Shown: in pieces, positions 36,961 to 47,708 of the stretch
Layout: every line of letters starts with the position of its first letter
How positions within the stretch are numbered: the first letter of the stretch is position 1
From: Aselliscus stoliczkanus
Lineage: Eukaryota; Chordata; Mammalia; Chiroptera; Hipposideridae
Direction: 5' to 3'
Assembly: GCA_033961575.1 (NCBI GenBank)
Contig: CM066728.1
Coordinates: 111,637,852 to 111,701,851, forward strand
Length of the DNA stretch: 64,000 nt
Made by a program: the position numbers and the translations under genes
The notes under the pieces: model-generated
What the model was told of the DNA's origin: nothing
Database searches by the model: none
What the model saw: the letters and a program-made list of their open reading frames with translations, nothing else

Positions 36961-38919
36961 CACAGGGCATGACTCTAAATGATCATAATGATAATTTACA
37001 GATGGGAAAGTCAGTCTCTGAGAGATACCTTCTCAAATTCCATTTAAAGAGAAGGAAATGCACATCAGAGGCCAGAGTGGAAAAGATGGCTTTTGCAGAG
37101 TGAACATAAACACCAGGGCCACAAAATCGGCGTCCTGCTCTCCCCGCTGCTCTCCTGGACCATGTGGCATTTCCATCTATCCCCGGCCACCAGAGGACAG
37201 GTGGCATATCTGGCTTGCAGTTACCTCTTGGAGCCTCCGTGTGAGCCATGGGAAGGCGGAGGGGAGCAGCAGTTATTCCTTTGCACCTATTCTTTGCATC
37301 AGGCCCTGGAGATTCTTCTACATCAGTCATACCTGATGACAGAGTCACACGCCCCACTAAATGCCATGTCCCTAATGTGCCTTTTGCAAATATCTGGGCC
37401 CTTGTCCAGTCAGGATAAACCTCCAAGAACATCACACACCTTGGCACCTGTGAGACACCCAACATCAAGCCCCACCCAGACTCTGGGACTCCACCTCAGA
37501 CGATGGAGGTGTTGAGCCCCACTATGGATGCAACAACAGGGCGGTCCAGACGGCAGAAATCCTGAGAGGCTGCAGGTGCAGCTGGATGCCCAATCTAAAG
37601 CTCTACCTGTGTGATACCCTCAGAATGAGTGTCCAGAATTCTGATCACCACCGAAACCGAGTCCTGTTAAGTCAGGGAACTTCCAAAGCTAAACACTGAA
37701 GACTCGGTGCTGCCAGGAGGGCCCACAAATGCCACGTCCATCCTGCCAGATTGTCAGGTCACCTAGGCTCCGCTAACTTCCAGGAGGGGCTCTATACTGA
37801 CTCCCAGGTGAAGTGTGGGGAGGAGATGGAGGCAGCTGGAGAAAGGACACTGCACTTGGAACACTGTGCTTGTCATCAGAGATGTGTGGCCGGGGGTCCT
37901 CAGTCTCAGGAACTCTACCCCGAAAATTGGGTTTGTCTTACACGCCAGAAGCAGGCCCTATGCTAGTCAGACATGCGCACCCAAGCACGTGCCACAGCCA
38001 GTCTGGAGAGGCCACGCGTGAATTCAGCTTTCAAGTTGCTTTTTCTCGGCAGAGTTCCCAACCGCGCCTCTGCATGATTGTGAGCTGTGCACACATGTTC
38101 CATGTGGTGAGTTCAACTGCAGGATGCACTAGCCTCGAACAGACCACCAGCAGGGAGAACTGGGATGCATTTCCAGGAGTCTGACCAGAGACAGGGCTAT
38201 GGGTATTTACGGTATTTGGGTGTCGTGGTTTAGAGTTATTTCCACATGAGGGTGAAGCACACAGTTGTTTGAATGAGGAGCTGATTCATCATTCAGAAAG
38301 TAGGTCTTCATAGGGGCACATTTGGGTGATAAAAATCGACAACAAGGCTGGTAAATTGCCTGTGAGGGTTCAAAACAGATTCAAGATAAAGGAGCGAGAG
38401 ATTAAGTCAAGACAGCACCTAATGCATCTGCCAAACACTCCAGCCTCCGTCTGTCCTGGACCGGCCACTTAATTTCCAGAGCCCAGTGCCAATCTTTTGT
38501 CACCTCTGTTGCCCCATATCAAACTTTCAGGAAACAGGACCCAAGAAAGCAGATAATCAATAATGAGATCAGGAGATGTTATCATAAGAGAAACAGGCTG
38601 CCTGCTTTGTTTGTGGAAGATTGTTGCGCCCAGGCTGCTTGTCAGTCCTGGGCGGTGACGTGCACAGCAGGACAGAGTGTGTGGAGATAAAGCCACAAGG
38701 AAGAGGCCCTGGAAACAAGCACAGACGCTCAGGGGTGAAATACAGCCATGAGGCCACCTGCCCTCCCGGCCATCCTCACAGTGTCACGGAGGTCACCGCT
38801 CTAAGAGGGTGCATTTCTTAAAAGTCCTTCCCAGGACACTTCATGGAGAGTTTCAGATGCTGTGGCAAGGTGGGATGCCAACGGGGGACGGTGTGGGGCT
38901 CTTCAGGGACTCATTTCTT
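36961..38919. other. Unique non-coding DNA
   Basis: Overlapping frames up to 161 codons on both strands around 36983-37515 lack domains. No repeat recognised. Confidence 0.4.
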
Positions 38920-39400
38920 CTCCATGTGACATAGGCATCAGAGGCACCATTCCTCTTCCACATAGTAAGGGCTGTATCCATGTGTCATCAGTTAGGATGG
39001 GGACACCCACATATCCTCCACGGGGTGGTAGGCACACATACCTGCCTGTGATAAAGCAACACCCACACACATTCGCTGTGATAATGGGGACACGAGTACA
39101 CGCCCTTCCAGTATGTGACAGCAATACACCCGGGCGTCTTTTGCAGGACACCAGCATCCGTTCCTCTCCTAGGTGACACGAGGCACACCCACATCTCCTG
39201 TACGTGACATTAGGCACATCTCTCCTTCTGCATAATAGTGGGCGTACCCACACCTGTGTGACATGGAGCACAAACACCTTGGCTGTGTGAGGCTAGTTAC
39301 CCACTCTTCCCTGTGGTATCAGGGGAGCACCTGTTTCCTATGACGGGCTCACCCATGCTCCTCTGGAGGAAAACGGGCACACCCACGCCTCCTCTCTTCA
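38920..39400. repeat. Degenerate minisatellite, period about 30 bp
   Basis: About 15 diverged units built on gtgacat-aggcacacccacatctcct. The clearest consecutive units start at 39172 (gtgacacgaggcacaccc) and 39203 (gtgacattaggcacat), with related units at about 39046, 39078, 39115 and 39259. Unit length varies from about 22 to 40. The 124-codon minus-strand frame (38903-39277) is a product of this periodicity. Confidence 0.7.
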
Positions 39401-41203
39401 GCACCAGGTGCATGTGCTACGCACTGTGGCCTTTCCAAGGAGGCAGTCACCTGAGATTCAGAAGGATTCCCCCAATTCTTTGTCTAAAATACTGTGGTAA
39501 GAAAAGTGATTAAAGAACACAGATGCCACTCGTGTGCATATTTTAACAGGCTCTGGGAAACAGTAAATAAAATAGGCCTATTACTATCAGGATCAACCTC
39601 AAAATGAACATACTCTTCATTTTCCCTGAAATAAAGATCACAAAGAACAGTTACTTCCAGAGGACAAAGCCACTCTACAAATACACATGTTTTTGTTAAA
39701 AATAATATCGCACCCAATTAGTCACCTGTATTTTTTCAAAATAAAATTTCCAACACGAGAGCAGTCACATAAGTTTGCTGTTGACATTTTACCCCACGCG
39801 CCATAGAAATAAACTGACATTTGGAGGACAATATTTTATTTTTCAAGTAACCATGAATTTTGACCCTTGAAGGTTTTATTCCTAAAATACACCAAGTACT
39901 GTATGTTTTAGTCATTTACAAAACACGTGGCGGATATTCTGACATGAGTGAATTTCCTTTTGAGTCCACGGGGGTCTTGGGCCGCACCGCCTTCTGGGCC
40001 CAGGCTCTGCCGGTCACTCTTGGTGGACACGTGGGTGCTTTGCTTCATGTGACCATGAAATTACAGTTTGTTAGAAACACCAGGATAAGATGACGATAAT
40101 TGAAAGGCTGTTTTTCAGAGCGGGGCCAGCTGACACGTGTGTGGAGGGAAGGCAGGCGGGAGCAGCAGCGGTGGGGGTGCCCCGCGGCCTTCGCCCCTGG
40201 GCTCCCCCTCCCAGGCCGGCTTTCTAAGGTCCCAGCCGAGGGGGTCCGCAGCTCACTGCCGGCCCTCCAGAGTGTCTCCTGTGGAGGGCTGCGTAGTTAT
40301 TCTAAGCTGCAGGCTGATTTAAGAAGAAACGAGCGCCTGGGGAAAGGCCCCCTGGCCTTTTAGTCCATTACAATTCCAAAGGCAATCACAAAAGGAGATG
40401 GGCTGCCGGAGTTAATGAGATTCCTCACCAAAAACACTAATCTGGGTTAAAACTAAAAGAATGCTGATAAGGATATTACAGCTCACACTGAGAACAAGGA
40501 AGGTGCTTCCCTCAGATCAGTTGCACACACTAGGAGGGAGCCTCTCTCGGTGTTTAAAAAAATCTGAGAAAATGGATGTTGGAGACAAAGCCTCTTAGAT
40601 GAGAAGCGGCTGAAATAGAATAAAACATCCCATTTCCACTTTTTTTATAACGTTCCAGGTACAAATCAACTAATGGTAGCAGAAGTTTAACAGCACTTTA
40701 AAAGCCAGTGATTGACCCACTGAGAAAGTACAAGCTAAAATGTGCAGGAATACACTGATTAGCCCTGTTCCCCTCCGGCAAGTACCTGCTCAGAGCGTGA
40801 GCACAGAGCACTTTGTTTTATTGCCTTGTGAGATAAGTGGGGAAAAAAGCCTTCCCTACCTGGGGGATTCAGACACCGCGCTCTGTGGCATCAGGGCCGG
40901 GCTCAGTTTCATGCGGGGTGCATAATTATGACAGTGTTTAAAGGGAGCCCAGAGGAAAGATGGGTTCAAGTGCGAATTAATTTCAGATGATCACAACGAA
41001 GCCAGTCCTACCTCAACACGCGAGCCAGCAAAACACTCTGCAGAGGTCCCCAGATCCCTCCCCTCCCCCGATTTACAACAAAGGCCTTTCAGCTCAAATT
41101 AAGCTAATGGTCTCAAACAGCCTGCTGCCTACCTTTGTGGGTTTTGACTATTTGCACAGTAGAATGTGGCAAACTTGCAAAGGGACAAAAAGGAGGGTGG
41201 ACA
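39401..41203. other. Unique non-coding DNA, partly enhancer-like
   Basis: 39.48-40.08 kb is AT-rich and repeat-free. 40.1-40.3 kb is GC-rich. 40.31-40.52 kb (gaaacgagcgcctgg...taatgagattcctcacc) is repeat-free with an enhancer-like look. None of this is confirmed. Confidence 0.3.
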
Positions 41204-41204
41204 C

Positions 41205-41242
41205 AGCCGGGGGTGGGCAGGGGCGGGGGTGGCGGAGATGGG
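41205..41242 (+). other. G-quadruplex-prone motif
   Basis: Four or more G-runs with short loops: GGGGG at 41209, GGG at 41215, GGGG at 41220, GGGGG at 41225, and GGGG at about 41240. It sits at the edge of the CpG-rich region. Confidence 0.7.
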
Positions 41243-41279
41243 GTAGCCAGAAAGGTCAGGTCTCCGTATCCATCAAGTG

Positions 41280-41935
41280 ACAAAACCAGCCGTCAGCGGC
41301 TTGACGGGGCCTGCACCTCGTCAAATCGTCTGCTGGGCACAGGCGGTCGAGGGCGAGCAGGGCGCTGAGCCCGGCCTGGGCTTATCTGGGCTCCGCATCC
41401 CAGGGCCTCTCCTCCTCCCGCGGGCTCTGAGCGGCGCTTCTAGACGCCCTGCGGGAGGGAGGGGGCCCAGGCCAGGCCTGTTACCCCGTCCTTAGCTGGG
41501 CAGGCCTGGGGCGGGCCCGTCGGGGAGCGGCTGGAAGGCGCTGGGACCCAGGCCTTCTCCCCGGCCTGGCCGGCAGCCACCCACTCGTGGGGGGCTTTAG
41601 GGCAAATTCCCGCCGCGTGTGTCACTGTGTCGCGCGGGGCGGCTGCCCGCCCCCCTCCCCGCGGGTGGGCGCCTTCCACAGCTCGCTCTCTGACTGTGTA
41701 GCAAGGGCTTTCCCCGTGGTCAGTGGGCTCTACCCCAAAGGCAAACGCATTCGCCGCAAACACAAGCGCAGGCTTGGAAAGTGGCCCGCCATCCATCGCT
41801 CTTCCTGGCGGGGACCCTGCCTCCGGAGCCGGCTCTCTCCCCTTGTGGCCCCAGGGCCTCGGCTGTTCTCTTCCTGCGTCTAAGTGTCCTCCTGCGGACC
41901 CCGTTCCCTCTCGCCTCCGTGTCGTCTCGGGAGTG
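41280..41935. promoter_or_regulatory. CpG-island candidate
   Basis: The densest CpG cluster of the window: for example gtcgagggcgagcagggcgc near 41346, gggcggggcc-type runs near 41509-41535, gccgcgtgtgtcactgtgtcgcgcggggcgg near 41611-41641 and cgcattcgccgcaaacacaagcgc near 41746-41769. Long overlapping frames on both strands (98-170 codons) are by-products of GC content. CpG islands usually mark promoters; no transcript start, exon or TATA box can be shown here. Direction is unknown. Confidence 0.55.
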
Positions 41936-42840
41936 GGTGGTGCGGGCTTCACCCAGTCCTCTGGTTGCCAGGCCTTCCTGAGTTACCTTTAGGGTGCAGC
42001 CTGGTCAGGGGTGGGGTGCGTGGTGGCCTCTGACTGCTCCAGATGGGAATGGGGCTGTGGAGTGGGGGGAGAAAGGGGAAATCATCCATCGCCCCCCACG
42101 CTGGGGGGGGAGGCAACCAGCCAGGTGCTGAGCAGCAGTCCTCGTGAAATGGCACACAGTTCAGCACAAAGGTGACAAGTGGGGCTGCAGGAGCAGGCGC
42201 TGGAGGCGGGCCTGGGCTGCGGACCTGTCCGGAAGGTGCCATGGCTCCAGGGAGGCACAGACCGGAGGACAGGCTCCGCAGTTATCGGAGACACGGCGTC
42301 CCAGCGGGAGCTAAGTCTCCTCTGGATTTTGTTCTGAGGCCAGGGCGCTCTACCAGCAGCGTGGGCACTGGCCCCTTTCTCTCTGTTACCTGCAAGAAGC
42401 AGGCATGTGGGGGTCGGGGAAGGGACGGAAGAGTTGTCCTGGGGGATAGTGCAGAGCTTTCTAAAGCAAAGGGGCAAACAAGTGTAAATGAGCATCGTAG
42501 GGACCTGGAAAGGCCTGGCAGGTGCACTCCTCATCGTAGGGAGGCGCCCCATTTCTCCTGGGCATGGTCAGATCAGGGCAAGGCCAGGTCCCGCATTGGA
42601 CGTGGCTGTGTGCCTCCCTCCAGAGCGCCTTTCCCACACTCGAAGGCCACATGGCTGGTTCCCACCTGGGCTGGAAGAGTGGTGGAGTGGGGGCACATTG
42701 TCCAGGGACCTGGGCAGGGCGAGAAGGGAGCCCGAGGAGCCGGGCCAGGCCTGGCGCCAGCAGGCTCCGCTCTGGGGGGTTTCAGCCCTACGCGCCCTGT
42801 GGGCTCTGCTGGGTCTCTGCCTGTGAATCAGGATTCCTGA
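41936..42840. other. GC-rich unique DNA
   Basis: Contains a 222-codon plus-strand frame (42172-42840) with no domain, low CpG density and overlapping frames on the other strand. Not supported as a gene. Confidence 0.4.
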
Positions 42841-43786
42841 TGTAACCCTGGGATCATGATGCCGCCGTTACCCAAGAACAGAAACATGGATCTGGGGAGG
42901 CGAGGTTTCAGCAGGAGCAGTTTTATTGCAAAGCAGGAGAGACGCCAGAGAACTGCTCTCTGCTGTGGGACCACAAAGAGGGGGGATTCGAAAATGAAAT
43001 GTCCCGTGGGCGGGGCTAGGCTGGGAACTATAAGGACCTGAGTCACAGCTGATTGGCTTCTCCCGTACCTGGGCGGTAGTTGGAAAGTTTATCATAATCT
43101 AATTGGCTGCCTACACCTGGGCGGACCACCTAGGTGGGCTTTGCTGTTGGAATTTGCTTATTGATTGGCTCTCCCCTTTCCACCTCTCTGGCTTTCCAGA
43201 CTTTCTTTTTTATAAGCTCAAAAGTCCTCCTCCCCCAAGACCTGAGCTTCACGGGCTTTTTAATTTTAGTATTTATTTATTTATTTTTTTAAGATTGTTT
43301 TATTGGGGAAGGGGAACGTGTTAGGGAATTAGGGAGAAGGGGAACAGCCAAGTTGTTGTCCTTCAATCTTAGTTGTGGAGGGCGTAGCAAGCTCAGCTCC
43401 AAGTCCGGTCGCCATCTGGCCGCCCATGGGCAGCTCGGGGCTGCTCAGCTCAAGGTGCTGTGTTCAATTTTGGTTGCAGGTGGGCATAGCCCATCATCCC
43501 ATGCGGGAGTCGAACTGGCAACCTAGGAGCATGTGATCTCACCAGCTGAGCCATTCTGCCACCTGTAGGCAGCTCAGTAGCAGCCAAGCTCAGGCGCAGC
43601 TCACTAGCCCATGTGGGAATCGAACTGGTGACCCTGTTGCTCAGAGCTTGCATTCTTAACCAACTGAGCCACTCAGTCGGCCCCCTTCACGGGCTTTTTA
43701 GCCATTAAAGTTATTTTCCCTTGCCCTAATCCCCTCTACCACGGCCATTTTCCTGATTGCTTATAATTTTCTGCTTCAGTCTCCCT
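42841..43786 (-). repeat. 3' LTR of provirus B (interrupted by a SINE)
   Basis: About 508 bp of LTR once the inserted SINE and duplicated target site are removed. In minus orientation, U3 carries three CCAAT boxes (plus attgg at 43052, 43102 and 43164), a TATA-like ttatag near 43030, and an AATAAA polyadenylation signal (plus tttatt, 42922-42927). The U3 border near 43786 is approximate. Confidence 0.8.
43247..43700 (-). mobile_element. Dimeric tRNA-derived SINE nested in the provirus B LTR, perfect 16-bp target-site duplication
   Basis: cttcacgggcttttta occurs at 43247-43262 and again at 43685-43700, flanking the insert exactly. On the minus strand there are two tRNA-like heads. Head 1: A box at plus 43656-43672, B box (agttcgattcc) at 43616-43626. 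Head 2: A box at plus 43538-43555, B box (agttcgactcc) at 43506-43516. The tail ends with ccccaataaaa and an (AAAT)n stretch seen at 43267-43290. A composite like this is typical of rhinolophoid bat genomes as I remember them. Confidence 0.9.
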
Positions 43787-43959
43787 TCTGATGAGGTAAT
43801 CCTAAGTGCCGTTAGGGAAAAGGGATGAAGATCTCTTTGGCTGCTTCCTGCTGAGGAGGGCCAAAGTATGAACCGGCAGTGGGCTAGCCAGTCAGAGGGC
43901 GGTCTAACGGCCCATGGGAGATGGGCAGGTCTTGTAGGTCCACACATGGCTCCATGTTG

Positions 43960-45405
43960 AGCACCATTTGTAACTTAACGGCTCTAAGCGAGAAGGGATA
44001 TCCCGAGTGAGTAAGTTGAGGACGCAGGGCCCGAATGAGGGTAGAAGGAGGAGGATTAGGAGAGGGGCTCCGAGGGGGTCATAGCCATTGTAGGAGTTTG
44101 ACTCTAAGGGACGCCCACCAGTCTGAGACCCTTTAGCAGGAAGTTATTAGTTCATCAGCAGTGTCTAAATGTGTGAACTACAGACCAGTACGATTTATGT
44201 AAAAACGGCATTCCTCTTTACGATATGCACAGGTCCCTCCCACATAGGACGTTAACAAATCTAGGACCCGTCTGTTCTGAAGAGCCACCCCTGCTAGTGC
44301 GCCTACTTGTTGGACAAGCTGTAGCAATCCGGCCGTGTTTTCTTTTAAGGCCTTTGCTAGTTGGGCCGACAGATGAATGGAAGTTCCCCCTAAAACAGCA
44401 CCATGTGCTCCAAAATTCCGGTCAGGAGCCGGATTAACACCAGGGCCCCAGCATCACTTCACACCCTGGGAGCACAGTCTGCCTTGGGAGTTATGAAAGC
44501 CAGGCTACAGTGGCCTGACAAACCGGCGGGGAAGGTAATATAGGCCTTAGTGCCACAGAAGAAAAAAAGACCCTCTTCAGGTATTAGATTAAGATTAAAC
44601 CCGTAGGTGTAGAGGGTCTTGGGTCTGGACAACCAAGAGGAATACGTCCCAGCTCTTTTTTGCCAGATTGCATTCCATTCTTCCTGGGCTCTTTCAGAGA
44701 GTGTGGGGAGTAAGTTACTGGAAGGATAGGTTTCTAGGGAGAACTAGTCCGCAGAGAGGAGCAGTCCCGAGGCTGGTTTGAGCTGAGAGGTATTGCAGAC
44801 TATATGAACCGTCCTGTTGAACAGGATTGGTAGTGGGAAAGGATGCCCCTCCTTGAGGGAGGGTGTTCTAAGGAACATGTGGTATCTAGTGCAATCATTA
44901 AATGCTCTTAGGGTGTGGTGTCTTATGGAATTCCAGTGTTCTTCTGCAGAGGTTGGGATGGCCTTAAATGTGAAGTTGCATGAGGAGGGATGGAGTTATC
45001 CAAGGAATAACTGCTGGGGGATGTTTTCAAAGCAAAGTGGGAAAGTGGCAGAGGTGTTACGGTTTAGCCTGTATAGCCAGGAGAGAGTCTGAGTTTCATT
45101 GGACCAAGGAGTCTCTTGTTTTTCACTCTCATGTCTTCCCTCCAGGCAGCTAAGAACTGCTTCTCAGTGTAGTTGTTGGGGAAGAGGTGAGTGAAAGAGA
45201 TTGAAGGGGTGATGGTGTAATTAGCCTGTAACCAGGTGAGAGTAGAGGCAAGGATGGTGGTTCCTACAGACTCCTTCCCACAGATCCAGCAGTCAGTTAC
45301 ATTAAAGGCGGTTGCCATTAGCTGGACCCATTCTAAGATTCCCTCTGTCTGGAGAGCATGTGTGTTGCCCAGGAGGAAAGCCAAGAAGATGAATCTTGTC
45401 GCCAT
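43960..45405 (-). pseudogene. env: env of provirus B, broken
   Basis: The start codon at 45405-45403 opens a 113-codon frame with a signal peptide (MATRFIFLAFLLGNTHA) and the surface-subunit motif NVTDCWICG. A stop ends it at 45064. Farther on, in the transmembrane subunit, the heptad region with LQNRR and the cysteine motif of gammaretroviral Env are visible: C at 44229-44231, six residues, C at 44208-44210. The next position, normally the third cysteine of CX6CC, is arginine (44205-44207). A stop follows at 44178-44180, and the Leu-rich membrane anchor (about 44070-44040) is in another frame. Env mediates receptor binding and fusion; this copy cannot make the full protein. Confidence 0.85.
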
Positions 45406-45406
45406 C

Positions 45407-45745
45407 TTAAGTCTTGGGGGAAATGTATGTAACTAACAGGGTAAGTCCTATGAACACAGTACAGAATAGCCCTAAACTTAAACCTGCCCATGAGAGACCC
45501 TGAAGGCAGAGGAGGTGAGTGGGACCCAGAACCCCACAAAAGAGGGAGGCAGTTAGAAAAAGGAGGAAGTCCAGTAATAAAAAAATATAACCTCCAATTA
45601 CTGCCTTTTTGGGGTCAAGTCCCAAGTCAGTTATGCCTCCCTGGGGATGGCTGGAGTGTTCAGGGCTCTGATCTGGGGTTGGCCAAGGCTTCCCTCGGGA
45701 GTGGGGGATCCAAGAGTCGAATTCTGGTACTTTAATTGCAGTGAG
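45407..45745 (-). CDS. Hydrophobic two-segment tail of the pol frame in provirus B
   Basis: After the integrase C-terminal core the pol frame (read past a likely 2-base deletion near 45742) continues open for about 111 codons. Its last 72 codons (45625-45407, beginning MGLDPKK) hold two strong hydrophobic segments, roughly residues 10-33 (IGGYIFLLLDFLLFL...) and 43-68 (...GLFCTVFIGLTLLVTYI). It ends with TAA, and one base later env begins (TAAGATG). In typical gammaretroviruses pol stops soon after this point and overlaps env. I do not know a described homologue. It could be a pol extension, a separate small membrane protein, an env leader, or a chance frame. Intactness next to a ruined env is notable, but the stretch is short. 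Confidence 0.45.
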   Translation of the reverse strand, partial: LTAIKVPEFDSWIPHSRGKPWPTPDQSPEHSSHPQGGITDLGLDPKKAVIGGYIFLLLDFLLFLTASLFCGVLGPTHLLCLQGLSWAGLSLGLFCTVFIGLTLLVTYISPKT

Positions 45746-46866
45746 TGGAGAGAATTGCCGTGCAGGGGCCTTTCCAGATGGGATCTAGGCGAGGAGATAG
45801 AGAATGAAGAGTTTTAATATGAACTTCATCCCCTGGGAGAATAGGGCTGCCTTCTTCTCTGGGTAGTGATCCCGATATTTGTTGGAATCCGGCGAAGGAA
45901 GTGACGTGTTGGGTTAATTCTAGAGCTTCATGGCCTACCCGCAGGTCATTTGTTAGGAGGGCCTGCCATAGAGTATTTCCAAAGGGCTTAGACCTCTCTT
46001 GCCAGGTGTGTTTCAAATGTGAAGGAGGGCTATTGGAAGGAAAGCAGTCCAGTCTTGGCCAGTCTCTTGGGATAGCTTTCGAAGATTTCTTTTGATAATG
46101 TCGTTGGTCTTCTCTACCTTGCCAGAGAATTGGGGCCGCCAAGCACAGTGGAGGTGGTAATCTATCCCCAGGGCCTTAGAAACTCCCTCTGTGACTGTGG
46201 ACTTGAAGGAGGCCCAGGTCACTCTGGAGGGACCGGGAGGAGGCCAAGCCTAGGTATGATCTCTGTGATTAGGGCTTTAGGTACTTCTGTAGCTTTCTCA
46301 GTCCTCCAGGGAAAGGCTTCAACCCAATGTATGACTGTGCCCACCCAGACTAAGAGATACTTGTATCCCCTAGCTTTGGGAGTGTGTGTGAAGTCCAGTT
46401 GCCAAGCTTCCCCTGGGTATCTCCCCTGTCTTTGTACTCCCTTGGGGGCCTGGGGATGTGTTAGGGGACTGTTTATGTTGTGGACTTCACAAGAAGCGAG
46501 GATGTTTTTAATAGCTTTGGGAAGGTTTTGCCTGTGAATAACCACTGTGCCATCTATATGGTGTCATCCCATCCTAAATGAAAGACCTGATGTAGACTTG
46601 TACAGACCTTTCATTGACTTGCCGTTGGCAGGTGGTGGGTGTCCACCCTCACTTTGTAACCACCCTGTAGGTAGGCAGGTATAGCCCCTTTCTTGGGCCC
46701 ACTTTTGTTCTTCTGGTTTGTATTCAGGCCGGATTTGTGTTGCTGAGCCGACCCAGACGAGGGGGGCTATTACTGGAGATTGTCTGGAAGCCTCTTTGGA
46801 TGCTTGATCTGCTAGGTGGTTTCCCTCAGGAACCTCATCACTTTTGCCTTCTGATGTCCCTTGCAA
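45732..46866 (-). pseudogene. pol: pol of provirus B: end of RNase H and integrase
   Basis: 46866-46564 holds the end of RNase H (GNHLADQASKEA) and linker sequence. 46545-46219 holds the integrase catalytic core start, with the first aspartate in WQLDFTH and the familiar YKYLLVWVGT and WVEAFPWRTEKA. After a frame change, 46222-46013 has KALGIDYHLHCAWRPQFSGKVEKTN with the catalytic glutamate. The site where the second aspartate should be reads RVTWASF, so that residue looks lost. 46142-45732 has GDEVHIKTL...WKGPCTAILS of the C-terminal domain. Integrase would insert viral DNA into the host genome; this one is split into three frames. Confidence 0.85.
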
Positions 46867-47074
46867 TTTCCCGGGAGAGGAGTGCCAATTGGAGTAACTG
46901 GTTAATCTCCTGATGATATTTAATGGGAGACCCAGTGGCTGTTAAGAAATCTCTTTCTTTCCAGATGGTCCCAATGGGCATGTAAAACTAAGAAAGCATA
47001 TTTGGAGTCAGTGTATATGTTAGTTTTCTTATCTTTGCTTAACTCTAAGGCTTGGGTGAGGGAGGTAAGTTCAG

Positions 47075-47708
47075 CTAGCTGACCGCTGGTCCCAGGGGCA
47101 GGACTTTACTTTCTATGGTCTCATGTAGTGTGACTATAGCATAGTCAGCTTTGTGGGCCCCATTTTCTACAAAAGAGCTCCCATCCGTAAAAAGCATCCA
47201 TTCTGAGTTGTCTAGGGGTATATCTTGTAGGCCCCTTCTGGCCACATAGGTCTGAGCTAAAACTTGTTGGCAATCATGCATGGGTTCTGTGCCCTCCTCG
47301 GGTAGGAAGGTGGCAGGGTTGAGGGTTGAGCATGCCCTGATCCGTGTGATAGGCCTTGCTAGCAGTAGGGCCTGGTATTTTAAGAGGCGAGTGTCTGTGA
47401 GCCAGTGACGATTTTCAGTGTTTAGTAATCCCTGTATATGGTATGGAGTATGCCCTGTGAGGTCTTGGCCCAGGGTGAGCTTCAGGGCCTCTGGCACTAA
47501 GAGGCTAGTTGCTGCAATCGTCCGGAGGTAGGCGGGCCACCCACGAGCTACTGGATCTAACTCTGCTCAGATGTCCTACTGGCTGTTGGGAAGGTCCCTT
47601 TTGTTAGGTTAGGACTCCTAGGGCCATTCCTTTTCTCTCTGTGATTGTAGGGTCCCCAGTCAGGAGGCTCAAAGCTGGAGTAGTTAATAAAGCCTGCTTT
47701 AAAAGGTT
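47075..47708 (-). pseudogene. pol: pol of provirus B: reverse transcriptase connection and RNase H
   Basis: 47497-47075 is a 140-codon frame with TLNPATFLP, then FTDGSSF (an RNase H active-site aspartate) and GAHKADYAIVT. Upstream, 47708-47500 carries the connection region (TTPALSLLTGDP) with stops. The catalytic palm of reverse transcriptase is absent because of the deletion that joins this segment to the 5' LTR fragment. Protease and gag are missing too. Confidence 0.85.

Noticed and set aside
36428..36963. Minus-strand frames of 107-160 codons
   Set aside because: They lie over an old interspersed repeat-like segment.
38903..39277. 124-codon cysteine- and proline-containing minus-strand frame
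   Set aside because: Produced by a degenerate minisatellite; no family match.
38920..39400. CRISPR-like array of short repeats
   Set aside because: Units are diverged and variable in length with no unique spacers; the DNA is mammalian.
42172..42840. 222-codon plus-strand frame beside the CpG-rich region
   Set aside because: Same reasons; it ends at the LTR edge of provirus B only by coincidence, and the protein is low complexity.
43960..45405. Domesticated (syncytin-like) env gene
   Set aside because: A stop at 45064, another at 44178 and a frame change before the anchor rule out a full Env product.
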